NCBI GenBank assembly: GCA_030649335.1 | Contig: JAUSLL010000016.1 | Span: 1-34,341 of the forward strand | DNA from: Parvibaculum sp. | GTDB taxonomy: Bacteria > Pseudomonadota > Alphaproteobacteria > Parvibaculales > Parvibaculaceae | Direction of reading: 5' to 3' | Length of the DNA stretch: 34,341 nt | Shown: positions 23,193-32,821 of the stretch, one piece after another | Position numbering within the stretch: position 1 is the first letter of the stretch | Layout of the letters: every line of letters starts with the position of its first letter | The notes under the pieces: model-generated | Databases searched by the model: none | What the model was told of the DNA's origin: nothing | What the model saw: the letters and a program-made list of their open reading frames with translations, nothing else | Position numbers and translations under genes: made by a program

Positions 23193-24509
23193 ATGCGCCC
23201 GACACTTCTTCCACTTCTCACAGGCGTTGCGCTGATCGCACTCGCCGGTTGCGGCGACAAGGCCACGCAATCGGTTGAAGCAGGCATGGGTCCCAATCCG
23301 GTTTTGCCGGAGCCGGTTTCATCGGCGCTCCCGACCATCAACATCGCCAGCGCCAAACCTTGGGCCGAAGGCGAAGCGCCGACTGCGGCGGAAGGCTTGG
23401 CTGTCGCCGCCTTCGCAAAAGGCCTCGACCATCCGCGTTGGCTCTATGTATTGCCCAATGGCGATGTGCTGGTGGCCGAAACGAATTCACCGCCCAAAGG
23501 CGAGGGCGCAGGTGGCTTTCGTGATTGGGTTGCAGGCATGATCATGGGTGCCGCAGGGGCGGGTGCGCCGACGGCCAACCGCATCACGCTGCTGCGCGAT
23601 GCGGACGGCGACGGTGTCGCTGAAACTTCGACACCCTTCCTCGAAAATCTTTTCTCGCCCTTCGGCATGGCGCTCGTCGGCAACACGCTCTATGTGGCGA
23701 ACGCCGACGCCGTTGTGTCCTTTCCCTATGTTGCAGGCGAGACGCGTATCGACACGGCTGCGACCAAAGTCATGGACCTGCCGGGTGGTCCCATCAATCA
23801 TCACTGGACCAAAAACATTCTCGCCAGCAAGAACGGCACGCATCTTTATGTGACGGTCGGCTCAAACAGCAATGTCGGCGAGAACGGCATGGACGCCGAA
23901 GTGGGTCGCGCTGCCATTCACGAGCTTGATCTCGCTTCCGGCCAGTCGCGCCTCTTTGCCACCGGTCTGCGCAATCCCAATGGTCTGGCGCTGGAACCCG
24001 TCACCGGCGCGCTCTGGACCACAGTGAACGAGCGCGACGAAATCGGCTCGGACCTTGTGCCGGACTATATGACATCAGTGAAAGACGGCGGCTTCTACGG
24101 CTGGCCCTATAGCTACTTTGGCCAGAACGTCGATGTGCGCGTCGAACCGCAAAACCCCGATCTCGTTGCCAGTGCCATCAAACCTGACTACGCGCTTGGG
24201 CCGCACACAGCCTCGCTCGGTCTCGCATTCGATACAGCAGGCCTGCTGCCGTCCAAATACGCCGGTGGTGCCTTCATCGGTCAGCACGGCTCATGGAACC
24301 GCAAACCCGCCAGTGGCTACAAGGTCATCTTCGTTCCGTTCACAGATGGAATGCCGTCCGGTGCCGCCGAAGATGTGCTCACGGGTTTTCTTGATGACAG
24401 CGGCGATGCCAAAGGTCGTCCCGTCGGCGTCGTCCTCGACAAAGCCGGTGCGCTCCTCGTCGCCGACGATGTCGGTAACATCATCTGGCGCGTAACACCC
24501 GCGCAATAA
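23193..24509 (+). CDS. PQQ-dependent sugar/sorbosone dehydrogenase-like lipoprotein
   Basis: A six-bladed beta-propeller of the soluble glucose/L-sorbosone dehydrogenase family, probably a periplasmic quinoprotein. The signal ends in a lipobox LAGC with C20, so it is a membrane-anchored lipoprotein. Propeller marks are [51 protein letters not shown] and [45 protein letters not shown] contains the conserved Arg-Asn-Pro-Gly-like loop and the Glu-Arg-Asp segment near the cofactor. [23 protein letters not shown] follows. The 438 residues fit. Genes for PQQ synthesis are absent here. The substrate is unknown; the name sorbosone dehydrogenase is a family label only. Confidence 0.9.
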   Translation: MRPTLLPLLTGVALIALAGCGDKATQSVEAGMGPNPVLPEPVSSALPTINIASAKPWAEGEAPTAAEGLAVAAFAKGLDHPRWLYVLPNGDVLVAETNSPPKGEGAGGFRDWVAGMIMGAAGAGAPTANRITLLRDADGDGVAETSTPFLENLFSPFGMALVGNTLYVANADAVVSFPYVAGETRIDTAATKVMDLPGGPINHHWTKNILASKNGTHLYVTVGSNSNVGENGMDAEVGRAAIHELDLASGQSRLFATGLRNPNGLALEPVTGALWTTVNERDEIGSDLVPDYMTSVKDGGFYGWPYSYFGQNVDVRVEPQNPDLVASAIKPDYALGPHTASLGLAFDTAGLLPSKYAGGAFIGQHGSWNRKPASGYKVIFVPFTDGMPSGAAEDVLTGFLDDSGDAKGRPVGVVLDKAGALLVADDVGNIIWRVTPAQ

Positions 24510-24524
24510 GAACCCTCCACACTT

Positions 24525-24562
24525 CCCCCTCTCCCTCTGGGAGAGGGTCGGGGTGAGGGTCT
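24525..24562. repeat. Intergenic repeat, CCCTCTCCC/GGGAGAGGG with GGGGTGAGGG tail
   Basis: CCCTCTCCC-TCT-GGGAGAGGG is a perfect hairpin, followed by TCGGGGTGAGGG. A close relative with the same layout is at 32757-32795. Both lie right after the stop codon of a plus-strand gene (16 and 10 bases). Confidence 0.75.
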
Positions 24563-24594
24563 TCCTTGAGTCGACAACAAAACCAAAGCCGCCT

Positions 24595-24671
24595 TGCCCC
24601 GGCTCGACCGGGGCATCCATCTCCCGCCAAGCGTTGCTGCATAAGATGGATCACCCGATCAAGTCGGGTGA
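24595..24671. repeat. Two-hairpin palindromic element
   Basis: TGCCCCGG-ctcga-CCGGGGCA (24595-24615) and TCACCCGA-tcaag-TCGGGTGA (24651-24671) are two perfect 8-bp hairpins with five-base loops. They are held in opposite orientation by TCCATCT after the first and AGATGGA before the second. Single hairpins of the same build occur at 33442-33464 and 33848-33868, so this looks like a REP/BIME-type family. Confidence 0.8.
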
Positions 24672-24798
24672 GGGCGAGCTGGCTTAAAAGCGGGGATAAC
24701 TAAAATTTCATCGGGCCGTGAAAATCCGGTGCACAACTTTATTTTCGTGCGAAATATGGCCTATCCCCATCGAGAATAGCCACGCTCAAGCCAGTTCG

Positions 24799-24880
24799 AC
24801 AACACTCGCAGACCCTCGACATGGAAAGGCTCGAATTCGCACAGGAATACCTCGGAATTTCGAGCTGTTTCGAGCAGTTT
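24799..24880 (+). repeat. Diverged intergenic element, copy A (paired with 33705-33798)
   Basis: CTCGACATGGAAA, then CTCGAATTC and ACAGGAA occur in the same order and spacing here and at 33731-33762; weaker similarity extends on both sides (ACAACACTCGCAGACC against ACAATCGCACAGACC; GAGCTGTTTCGAGCAGTTTT against GAGCCTGCATCGAGCCATTTT). In copy A the ATG at 24821 opens a 20-codon frame beginning MERLEFAQE and ending at 24883. Function unknown. Confidence 0.6.
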
Positions 24881-24897
24881 TGAGTGACCTTCCCAAC

Positions 24898-24930
24898 AAA
24901 AAAGGCGGCCCGTGAAGGCCGCCTTTTTCT
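24898..24930. terminator. Bidirectional intrinsic terminator after the helicase gene
   Basis: AAAAAAGGCGGCC, loop CGTGAA, GGCCGCCTTTTT is a perfect 12-bp stem flanked by A and T runs, so it can stop transcription both ways. It lies 17 bases after the helicase stop on minus (TTTTTTGTTGGG follows). Confidence 0.93.
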
Positions 24931-24946
24931 TATCTATCCGAAGCGA

Positions 24947-26647
24947 TCATGCTTCTTCTGTTTCGCTCTCGTCAATTTCGATGTCGGCATCTTCCGGTTC
25001 ATCGGGACGACGCGTCGGCAGTTTCACGGCGCGCAGCAGGAAGGCCGGCACATGGTCACCGAGGCCGACCACGCGCGGGCCGTCATCATCGTCACGGCCA
25101 CGACCACGCGGGCGTTCGTTGCGATCATTGCGTTCGCGGCGCGGCTGAGCGTTGCGATTGTTGTCACGGTTGTTGTCGCGAGCAGCATCACGACCCTGCT
25201 CGCGCGGCGCGCGGGGCTTGGGCTGTTCTGCGGCAGCGGCCACAAATTCCGGCACGTCAGCCGGTGTCTCGGGCTGCGGTGCATCTGCGTCAACGGCAGA
25301 TTCCGCTTCTGCGGCAGCAGGCTTGTTGCGGCCACGACCACCGCGGGCGCGGCGCTCGCGCGGCTTACGGGCAGGGCGGTCTTCCGTCTCGGTGGCAACC
25401 GCTTCAGCGTCAGCAGCAACTTCGGCGACAATGTGCTCCACTTCGACGGCCGTGGCTTCAGCGGCGGCGACGACGGCTTCTGTCACTTTGGCTTCAACAG
25501 GAGCTTCTTCGCTAGCGGCTTTCACCGGCGCGACGCTCACACCGCGTTCGGGGATCGCGTTGCCGATCAGCTTTTCAATGCCCGCGAGATATTTGCCGTC
25601 TTCGCGCGTCATCAGCGTGAAGGCAAAACCCAGACGACCGGCACGCCCTGTACGACCGATGCGATGCACATAGTCTTCGGCATGTGTCGGCACGTCAAAG
25701 TTGATGACATGGCTCACGTCGGGAATGTCGAGACCACGCGCCGCCACGTCGCTGGCGACGAGCAAGCGAATAGTGCCGTTGCGGAAGCCTTCTAGCGTCT
25801 TTGTGCGTGTGGACTGGTCGAGGTCTCCATGCAGCGCGCCGACGGGCAATCCGTGCTTTTCGAGTGTCTTGTGCACCGCGCCGATATCGCGTTTGCGGTT
25901 GCAGAAGATGATGGCGTTTTTGACGTCTTCGCCTTCGAGCAACTCAAGCAGAGTGTCGCGCTTCTTTTCGCGCGTCGTCTTGATGAGACCTTGCGTGATC
26001 GTCGCGCTGGCCGATGCGGGGCGCGAGACTTCGACGCGTTCGGGATTTTGCAGGAAGGTTTCGGTCAGGCGCTGGATTTCCGGCGGCATAGTGGCCGAGA
26101 AGAAAAGTGTCTGGCGCGTGAAGGGGATTTTTTTGCAGATTTCTTCGATGTCGGGGATGAAACCCATGTCGAGCATGCGGTCGGCTTCGTCGATCACGAG
26201 GATCTGCACGCCGGTCAGCAGCACTTTGCCGCGGGCGCAATGGTCGAGCAGGCGACCGGGTGTGGCGATGAGCACGTCCACGCCGCGATCCAGTTTCTTT
26301 TCCTGATCGCCGAATGAGACACCACCGATGAGCAGAGCCATCGAGAGCTTGTTGTACTTGCCGTAGGTTTCGAAATTTTCAGCGACCTGCGCGGCCAGTT
26401 CGCGCGTCGGCTCCAGAATGAGCGAGCGCGGCATGCGCGCTTTGGCGCGTCCCCGCGACAGCAGGTCAATCATCGGCAAGGTGAAGGAGGCGGTCTTACC
26501 TGTGCCTGTTTGGGCAATGCCCAGCACGTCGCGTTTATTCAATACGTGCGGAATGGCTTGCGCCTGAATGGGAGTGGGTTCTGTGTAGCCGGTTTCAGCA
26601 ACCGCTTTCAGCACCTCGGCTCCGAGGCCGAGTTCGTCAAATGTCAT
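24947..26647 (-). CDS. DEAD-box ATP-dependent RNA helicase (RhlE-like) with long disordered tail
   Basis: Unwinds short RNA duplexes, acting in ribosome assembly, RNA decay or cold adaptation. All motifs are present: Q-motif YTEPTPIQ, AQTGTGKT (K51), PTRELA, TPGR, DEAD at residues 153-156, SAT, and in the second RecA domain HGDLDQ, ASDVAARGLDIP and HRIGRTGRAG. The helicase core ends near residue 365. Residues from about 370 to 566 are low complexity: first an Ala/Glu/Val-rich acidic part, then a basic Arg/Asn/Asp part with RDNNRDNNRN and RNDRNERPRGRGRDDDD, and an acidic end (ESETEEA). Such tails usually bind RNA and may promote condensates. It is expected near residue 1 at ATG 26647; a bidirectional terminator follows. 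Confidence 0.95.
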   Translation of the reverse strand: MTFDELGLGAEVLKAVAETGYTEPTPIQAQAIPHVLNKRDVLGIAQTGTGKTASFTLPMIDLLSRGRAKARMPRSLILEPTRELAAQVAENFETYGKYNKLSMALLIGGVSFGDQEKKLDRGVDVLIATPGRLLDHCARGKVLLTGVQILVIDEADRMLDMGFIPDIEEICKKIPFTRQTLFFSATMPPEIQRLTETFLQNPERVEVSRPASASATITQGLIKTTREKKRDTLLELLEGEDVKNAIIFCNRKRDIGAVHKTLEKHGLPVGALHGDLDQSTRTKTLEGFRNGTIRLLVASDVAARGLDIPDVSHVINFDVPTHAEDYVHRIGRTGRAGRLGFAFTLMTREDGKYLAGIEKLIGNAIPERGVSVAPVKAASEEAPVEAKVTEAVVAAAEATAVEVEHIVAEVAADAEAVATETEDRPARKPRERRARGGRGRNKPAAAEAESAVDADAPQPETPADVPEFVAAAAEQPKPRAPREQGRDAARDNNRDNNRNAQPRRERNDRNERPRGRGRDDDDGPRVVGLGDHVPAFLLRAVKLPTRRPDEPEDADIEIDESETEEA

Positions 26648-26972
26648 ATAGAGGCCCTATGCACCATGTAAGCGCTACCCTGGTGGCCCACATCATGGGG
26701 CCCGTGGACGGAATTTTTGGGTAGCTTCTCGCGCGTTGTTCTGCGGCCGCGCTTATCCGCAATCTGGCCGAAACATAGGGATTGTGGGGTCTTTGTCAAT
26801 GTAACACCGGCTCTTGGTCGCTTTGCCGCAGTCTTCATTGGGATAAAAAGCGCTGAATTTAGGGCAATGTGGCTCAAACGCCCCTCTAGCAAGGGATTGA
26901 TATTGCCTCAGTCTTTCTCCGGTTATTAACGAATTGGTGTGAAACTGAACCGTCAAGAATTGCGGAAAAGCC
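26648..26972. other. Divergent intergenic region between helicase and kinase genes
   Basis: These 325 bases carry the leaders of two genes pointing apart. I see no protein gene, hairpin with T run or repeated element. A long untranslated leader for the helicase gene, as cold-inducible RNA helicases often have, would fit but is not shown. Confidence 0.45.
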
Positions 26973-28112
<1,140 letters not shown>

Positions 28113-28132
28113 TCGCCTGAAGGCAGGTACTT

Positions 28133-30166
28133 CTAAATATCCAGATCGACTGCAAAGGCGGCGCGTTCCTGAATGAACTGGAAGCGCAATTCCGGCTTGT
28201 TGCCCATCAGCCTGTCCACCGATGTGCTGGTGGCTTTGACTTCATCGGCCGGTATCTGCACGCGCAGCAGCGTGCGCTTGGAGCGCACCATCGTTGTTTC
28301 TTTCAACTGTGCCGGCAGCATTTCGCCAAGGCCTTTGAAGCGGCTGATCTCGACCTTGCCGTTGCCTTTGAATTCCTTCTTCATCAACTCGTCTTTATGC
28401 TCGTCGGTGCGCGCATAAAAAGTCTTGCCGCCTTGTGTCAGTTTGTAGAGCGGCGGGACGGCGAGATAGAGATGACCTTTTTCAATGAGGTCGGGCATCT
28501 CCTGATAGAAAAAGGTAATGAGCAGCGAAGCGATATGCGCCCCGTCCACGTCGGCGTCGGTCATGATGATGACCTTCTCGTAGCGCAATTCGGCATCGCG
28601 GTAATGCGAGCCGGTGCGCACGCCGAGCGCCTGAATGAGATCGGAAATCTGCTGGTTGGCCTGCATCTTCGCGCCGGTCGCCGACGCGACGTTGAGGATT
28701 TTGCCGCGCAATGGCAGGATCGCCTGCGTGGCGCGGTCGCGCGCTTGTTTGGCTGAGCCGCCGGCGCTGTCGCCTTCGACGATGAAGAGTTCCGAGCCTT
28801 CGGCGCCTGCTTGCGAACAGTCGGCAAGCTTGCCCGGTAAGCGCAATTTGCGTGTGGCGGTCTTGCGCGCAACGTCCTTGTCCTGCCGTCGCTTAAGGCG
28901 CTCTTCCGATCTGTCGATCACCCATTCAAGCAGCTTCGTCGCCTGCTGCGGGGATGCCGTCAGCCAATGATCGAAATGATCGCCGATGGCTTTTTCAACA
29001 AGCCGCTGCGCCGCGGGTGATGCCAGCTTCTCTTTCGTCTGACCCTGAAATTCCGGCTCGCGGATGAACACCGAAATCAGCGCGCCCGCAGTGCCCAGCA
29101 CGTCTTCAGCCTGTATCTGTCCGGCCTTCTTGTTGCCGGTCATGTCGGCGTAATTCTTGAGGCCCTTGGTCAGCGCCGCGCGCAAGCCCGCCTCATGCGT
29201 GCCGCCTTCGGTGGTCGGCACCGTGTTGCAATAGGAATGCACAAAGCCGTCGTCATTATACCAGCCGATGGCCCATTCAACCGAACCGTGGCTGCCCGCT
29301 TTCGACACCTTGCCGTGGAAGGGTTCATTAGTCACCGTCGGTGTCGAGCCGATTTCCGCGCGCAGAAAGTCCACGAGCCCGCCCGGAAAATGCAGCACGT
29401 CTTCGGCTGGCGTCGTCTTGTCGGTGATGAGCGAAGGCGCGCAATGCCAGCGGATTTGGACGCCGCCAAAGAGATAGGCCTTGGAGCGCGCCATACGATG
29501 CAGGCGGGCCGGGATGAACACATTGCCCTTGCCGAAAATCTGTTCGTCGGGGTGGAAGGTAATCTTGGTGCCGCGCCGGTTTTGAATGCGGCCCTTGTTG
29601 ATGAGCTTCGTCAGCGGCGCGCCGCGCGAATAGCTCTGCGTGTAAAGCACCTGATCGCGCGCAACCTCAACCTCAAGCCGATCCGACAGCGCGTTCACCA
29701 CCGAGATGCCGACACCGTGCAAGCCGCCCGATGTCTCGTAAGCCTTGCCATCGAATTTGCCGCCCGAATGCAGCGTCGTGAAAATAACTTCCAGCGCGGA
29801 CTTCGGTTTGTATTTCGGATGCACGTCAATCGGAATGCCGCGACCATTATCATCAACGGTCAAGCTGCCGTCCTCATGCAGCCGCACGTCGATCCAGTTG
29901 GCGTGACCGGCAACCGCCTCGTCCATGGAATTGTCGAGCGCTTCGGCAAAGAGGTGATGCAGCGCCTTTTCGTCGGTTCCGCCGATATACATGCCGGGAC
30001 GACGGCGCACAGGCTCAAGCCCCTCGAGCACCTCAATGTCCTTGGCCGAATAGCCCTGCGTCTCTTTTGAGGTTTGGGCGGCGGGGGATGATTTGGCCGC
30101 AGGCTTGGCGGGTGCCGCGAACAGATCGTCAGAATCGGCAGGTTTACTGGGGCGTTTGGCGGCCAT
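28133..30166 (-). CDS. parE: DNA topoisomerase IV subunit B
   Basis: The ATPase subunit of topoisomerase IV, which unlinks daughter chromosomes together with ParC. The GHKL ATPase domain shows EALDNSMDEAVAGH, DDNGRGIPIDVHP, LHSGGKFDGKAYETSGGLHGVG and RRGTKITFHPD. The Toprim domain has FIVEGDSAGGSAKQARDR and IMTDADVDGAHI with the metal-binding Glu and Asp residues. RFKGLGEM and a short C-terminus ending DLDI follow. The 677 residues and the absence of the extra domains of GyrB point to ParE. The first 38 residues are an Ala/Lys/Pro-rich extension before GYSAKDIEVLEGLEPVRRRPGMYIG. The ATG at 30166 has only a weak ribosome site. parC is not in the window. Confidence 0.96.
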   Translation of the reverse strand: MAAKRPSKPADSDDLFAAPAKPAAKSSPAAQTSKETQGYSAKDIEVLEGLEPVRRRPGMYIGGTDEKALHHLFAEALDNSMDEAVAGHANWIDVRLHEDGSLTVDDNGRGIPIDVHPKYKPKSALEVIFTTLHSGGKFDGKAYETSGGLHGVGISVVNALSDRLEVEVARDQVLYTQSYSRGAPLTKLINKGRIQNRRGTKITFHPDEQIFGKGNVFIPARLHRMARSKAYLFGGVQIRWHCAPSLITDKTTPAEDVLHFPGGLVDFLRAEIGSTPTVTNEPFHGKVSKAGSHGSVEWAIGWYNDDGFVHSYCNTVPTTEGGTHEAGLRAALTKGLKNYADMTGNKKAGQIQAEDVLGTAGALISVFIREPEFQGQTKEKLASPAAQRLVEKAIGDHFDHWLTASPQQATKLLEWVIDRSEERLKRRQDKDVARKTATRKLRLPGKLADCSQAGAEGSELFIVEGDSAGGSAKQARDRATQAILPLRGKILNVASATGAKMQANQQISDLIQALGVRTGSHYRDAELRYEKVIIMTDADVDGAHIASLLITFFYQEMPDLIEKGHLYLAVPPLYKLTQGGKTFYARTDEHKDELMKKEFKGNGKVEISRFKGLGEMLPAQLKETTMVRSKRTLLRVQIPADEVKATSTSVDRLMGNKPELRFQFIQERAAFAVDLDI

Positions 30167-30262
30167 TGATACTCGGAGCGTCTAAGGGGGGAACGAATCG
30201 AGCCCGATTGTAGGTCGGGCAGATGGGAGGGGCAAACGGCCAGACCTCACCCGATAAAAGCC

Positions 30263-30859
30263 TCAAGCGCGCCGCGCCAAAATTGCCCGGTCTAAAGATT
30301 GCTTTATTGCATTGGCCGCTTGGTTGGCAGTCCAACCGCAGTCAACCGTGAGCAAGCCCCAATTCTCGATGGAGGAAGAGGCCCACATGAACTCCGCCGC
30401 GCGCGGGGCTGTCCAATGTGTTGCCAAAGCGTGATCAGCCTTTAGGCTCTTTGTCAAAACCCCGAAGGCGCGGCGCAGGTCGGTCATCCGGTCTTCCCAT
30501 GCCGTAAAGGCCTCCTCATCGTTTGCCTTCAGCCGGACAAGATCTTTGGCAACAGGATAAATCTCCGGCACAAAGCGAAACCAGACATCGAGAAAGGCCG
30601 CAAGCCGCGCTTCGGCCGTCTCTATCGCCAATGCCCTTTCAAATTTCTGTTCGATGTCGGCTCGTTCGTCCGCACGCCGCACCAAAGCCACAAGCAGCCC
30701 GCCGCGAGAGCCGAAATGCACATAGATCGACTGGCGCGTCACGCCGACAGCAGCGGCGATCTGGCTGAGCGAAATATCCGCGCCATGCTCGGCGATCAGC
30801 CCCCAGGCAGCATCCAGTATTTCGTTGTGCGTGCGCTCTGATTTTCCAATTTTTGACAT
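30263..30859 (-). CDS. TetR-family transcriptional regulator
   Basis: A dimeric repressor with an N-terminal helix-turn-helix: TEILDAAWGL-like helix (here NEILDAAWGLIAEHGADISLSQIAAAVGVTRQSIYVHFGSRGGLL, residues about 13-56), then a helical ligand domain. The 198 residues fit. I chose the ATG at 30859 (MSKIGKSERTHNE). The frame is open to 30943 but that part is the A/T-rich divergent promoter. A 33-base imperfect inverted repeat covers its start codon. It is divergent from the DUF1330-like and Old Yellow Enzyme genes, the usual layout for a TetR repressor that controls its neighbours and itself. The ligand is unknown. Confidence 0.92.
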   Translation of the reverse strand: MSKIGKSERTHNEILDAAWGLIAEHGADISLSQIAAAVGVTRQSIYVHFGSRGGLLVALVRRADERADIEQKFERALAIETAEARLAAFLDVWFRFVPEIYPVAKDLVRLKANDEEAFTAWEDRMTDLRRAFGVLTKSLKADHALATHWTAPRAAEFMWASSSIENWGLLTVDCGWTANQAANAIKQSLDRAILARRA

Positions 30860-30888
30860 ATGTAATATTTTAATTATTATACACATGT
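30856..30888. promoter_or_regulatory. Candidate TetR operator (imperfect inverted repeat)
   Basis: The outer arms ACATATGTA and TACACATGT pair at eight of nine positions around a centre at 30872; overall 11 of 16 positions are symmetric. The region is strikingly A/T-rich against its surroundings and lies between the divergent TetR and DUF1330-like genes, overlapping the TetR start codon. Binding is inferred, not shown. Confidence 0.6.
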
Positions 30889-30925
30889 AAAAAATATCAC
30901 ACCGCGCAGCCAAAGGAAACAACAC

Positions 30926-31381
30926 ATGACAAATAACAACCAAGATGTGCGCATCATCCGCCTGATCGAAGCCTATGGCAGCGGCGACAGCGCCTCAGGG
31001 CCCACGCCCGCGCAGTGGGCTTCGCTTGCCGCCCGCGCCGCTGATGCGCCGGTCACGCTCATCAACTTCTTCAAGATGCGCGATGCAGCGTTATATGTCA
31101 GCGGCAGCGATGCGACGCCCTGTTCGGGGCAGGAGGCATTTTCCCGCTATGCAGCCGTCAGTGCACCGGGGCTCGACAAAGTCGGAGGCAAGTTCACGTT
31201 GCTGGCACCTTTTGCGGCAAGCCTGATCGGCGCGGACGAAGACTGGGATTTTGTTGCCATCGGTTCCTATCCTGATCTCGCCTCTGTCTTGGCGCTCTTT
31301 GAGATGCCCGACTATCAAACCGCCTTCACACATCGCGTCGCCGCCTGCGCGCGCCAGAAGACTTTGATTTGCAACGCCTGA
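30926..31381 (+). CDS. DUF1330-like protein
   Basis: A 151-residue protein whose middle resembles DUF1330, a dimeric alpha-beta-barrel fold without settled function: PVTLINFFKMRDAALY, then SGQEAFSRYAAVSAPGLDKVGGKFTLLAPFAASLIG and DWDFVAIGSYPDLASVLALFEMPDYQTAFTHRVAAC. The last segment, with a Tyr or Phe after MPDYQ, is the best family mark. About 40 residues precede this core. AAAGGAAAC gives a good ribosome site before the ATG at 30926. It is the first gene of the unit facing the TetR regulator, and the Old Yellow Enzyme gene follows 60 bases later, so it probably belongs to the same detoxification or catabolic response. Confidence 0.8.
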   Translation: MTNNNQDVRIIRLIEAYGSGDSASGPTPAQWASLAARAADAPVTLINFFKMRDAALYVSGSDATPCSGQEAFSRYAAVSAPGLDKVGGKFTLLAPFAASLIGADEDWDFVAIGSYPDLASVLALFEMPDYQTAFTHRVAACARQKTLICNA

Positions 31382-31441
31382 GGCATTTGTTCGGTCGGGC
31401 TTCTGTGCCACCATCCCAGAAAGAAATTTCGGGGGGACCAC

Positions 31442-32746
31442 ATGACCGACAAAACCACCATCGCCACGCCCATTACGCTGCCATGCGGCGCCGTTCTTAA
31501 AAATCGCATCGTCAAAGCTGCAATGACCGAAGGGTTGGGCGATCCGCAGAACCGCGCTACGGAAAGCCATCAGCGGCTCTACAAGCGTTGGGCCGAGGGC
31601 GGGGCGGGCATGTTGCTCACCGGCAATGTACAGGTGGACCGGCGCTACATGGAGCGTCCGGGCAATGTCGCTATCGACGGCCCGCAGTCGAACGAAGCCA
31701 TCGCTGCGCTCAGGTCTTTTGCGCAGGCCGGCACGGTCAACAACACGCATCTGTGGATGCAGATCAGCCATGCCGGTCGCCAGACACCGATCTCGGTGAG
31801 CAAGGAACCTCTCGCACCGTCCGACATTCCGCTCGACATGCCGGGTGCGCAATTTGGCAAGCCCCGCGCGATGACGGGCGCCGAGATCGAGGACGTGATC
31901 GTGCGGTTCGCTCACACCGCCACAATCGCGCGTGATGTCGGCTTTACCGGCGTGCAGATCCACGGTGCGCATGGCTATCTCATTTCCGAATTCCTCTCGC
32001 CCGATGTGAACACGCGCACAGACGAGTGGGGCGGCAGCCTCGAAAATCGCGCACGCCTCTTGCTTGAAGTGGTGCGCGCTGTGCGCAAGGCGGTGGGGCC
32101 CGACTTCCCTGTGTCGGTGAAACTCAATTCCGCCGATTTCCAGCGCGGCGGCTTTTCACACATGGACGCGATCCGCGTGGCGAGCTGGCTCAATGCGGAG
32201 GGTCTCGATCTTCTGGAAGTGTCAGGCGGCACATACGAACAGCCGCGCCTCGTCGGCTTCGATGACATGACGCTGCATCCTGAAAAATCTGAAACGCGCA
32301 AAGAAAGCACCATCGCGCGCGAAGCCTATTTCCTCGAATACGCCAAGGACATCCGCGCCGCGACCACCATGCCGCTCATGGTGACAGGCGGTTTCCGTTC
32401 CCTCGACGGCATGAATGCCGCGCTCGGCAGCGGTACAATGGATGTGGTTGGCATGGGTCGTCCCATGTGCGTGGACCCCTCCGCTCCCGCGCGTCTTCTC
32501 AGCGGTGCCGTGCGCGATGTACCGGCCTACGAAAAGAAACTGCAAATCGGTCCCGGCATTCTGGGGCCTTCGAGCCGCTTCAATCTCATCAAGGCGCTCA
32601 ACGGTTGGGGCCAACAAGGCTGGTTCTGTCTGCAAATCCTGCGTATGGGCGCAGGCCAGGACCCCGACAAAAAAATGGGTGTCTTCAAAGCCTTCCGCGA
32701 TTACGCAAAGAACGAAGCCAAGACCGCGGCCGCACTGGTGCGGTGA
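31442..32746 (+). CDS. NADH:flavin oxidoreductase, Old Yellow Enzyme family
   Basis: An FMN TIM-barrel reductase that uses NAD(P)H to reduce activated C=C bonds, nitro compounds or enoyl-CoA-like substrates. The signature is QIHGAHGYLISEFLSPDVNTRTDEWGGSLENRARLLLEVVRAVR, with the substrate-binding His pair region and the Arg that contacts FMN. KNRIVKAAMTEGL near residue 20, LLTGNVQVD, WMQISHAGRQTP, PVSVKLNSADF and VTGGFRS are further family marks. At 434 residues it lacks the extra flavodoxin-like and NAD domains of 2,4-dienoyl-CoA reductase. GGGGGACC lies just before the ATG. The layout with a divergent TetR recalls nemR-nemA of E. coli, but orthology is not claimed. Confidence 0.93.
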   Translation: MTDKTTIATPITLPCGAVLKNRIVKAAMTEGLGDPQNRATESHQRLYKRWAEGGAGMLLTGNVQVDRRYMERPGNVAIDGPQSNEAIAALRSFAQAGTVNNTHLWMQISHAGRQTPISVSKEPLAPSDIPLDMPGAQFGKPRAMTGAEIEDVIVRFAHTATIARDVGFTGVQIHGAHGYLISEFLSPDVNTRTDEWGGSLENRARLLLEVVRAVRKAVGPDFPVSVKLNSADFQRGGFSHMDAIRVASWLNAEGLDLLEVSGGTYEQPRLVGFDDMTLHPEKSETRKESTIAREAYFLEYAKDIRAATTMPLMVTGGFRSLDGMNAALGSGTMDVVGMGRPMCVDPSAPARLLSGAVRDVPAYEKKLQIGPGILGPSSRFNLIKALNGWGQQGWFCLQILRMGAGQDPDKKMGVFKAFRDYAKNEAKTAAALVR

Positions 32747-32756
32747 ATACCTTAAG

Positions 32757-32795
32757 TCCTCTCCCCTCTGGGGAGGGGGTTGGGTGAGGGGCTCT
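32757..32795. repeat. Intergenic repeat related to 24525-24562
   Basis: CTCCCC-TCT-GGGGAG forms a hairpin, followed by GGGGTTGGGTGAGGGGC. The order hairpin, GGGNGAGGGG and position just after a stop codon match the element at 24525. Confidence 0.7.
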
Positions 32796-32821
32796 CTCGT
32801 TCATCACAAAACAATGAGCCG

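Larger units (their letters stand above)
24510..24946. other. Repeat-rich intergenic region
   Basis: These 437 bases between the PQQ-type gene and the convergent helicase gene contain no believable protein gene. They hold three repeat elements, listed separately (24525-24562, 24595-24671, 24799-24880), and a terminator at 24898-24930. Base composition is more A/T-rich than the neighbouring genes from about 24690 on. Confidence 0.7.

Noticed and set aside
24884..25795. 303-residue plus-strand open frame
   Set aside because: Antisense shadow of the low-complexity tail and second RecA domain of the helicase, and it starts in the bidirectional terminator.
29195..30070. 291-residue plus-strand open frame
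   Set aside because: Antisense shadow of the conserved ATPase domain of parE.
31091..31972. 293-residue minus-strand open frame
   Set aside because: Antisense to the DUF1330-like and Old Yellow Enzyme genes, both of which show family motifs in the sense frame.
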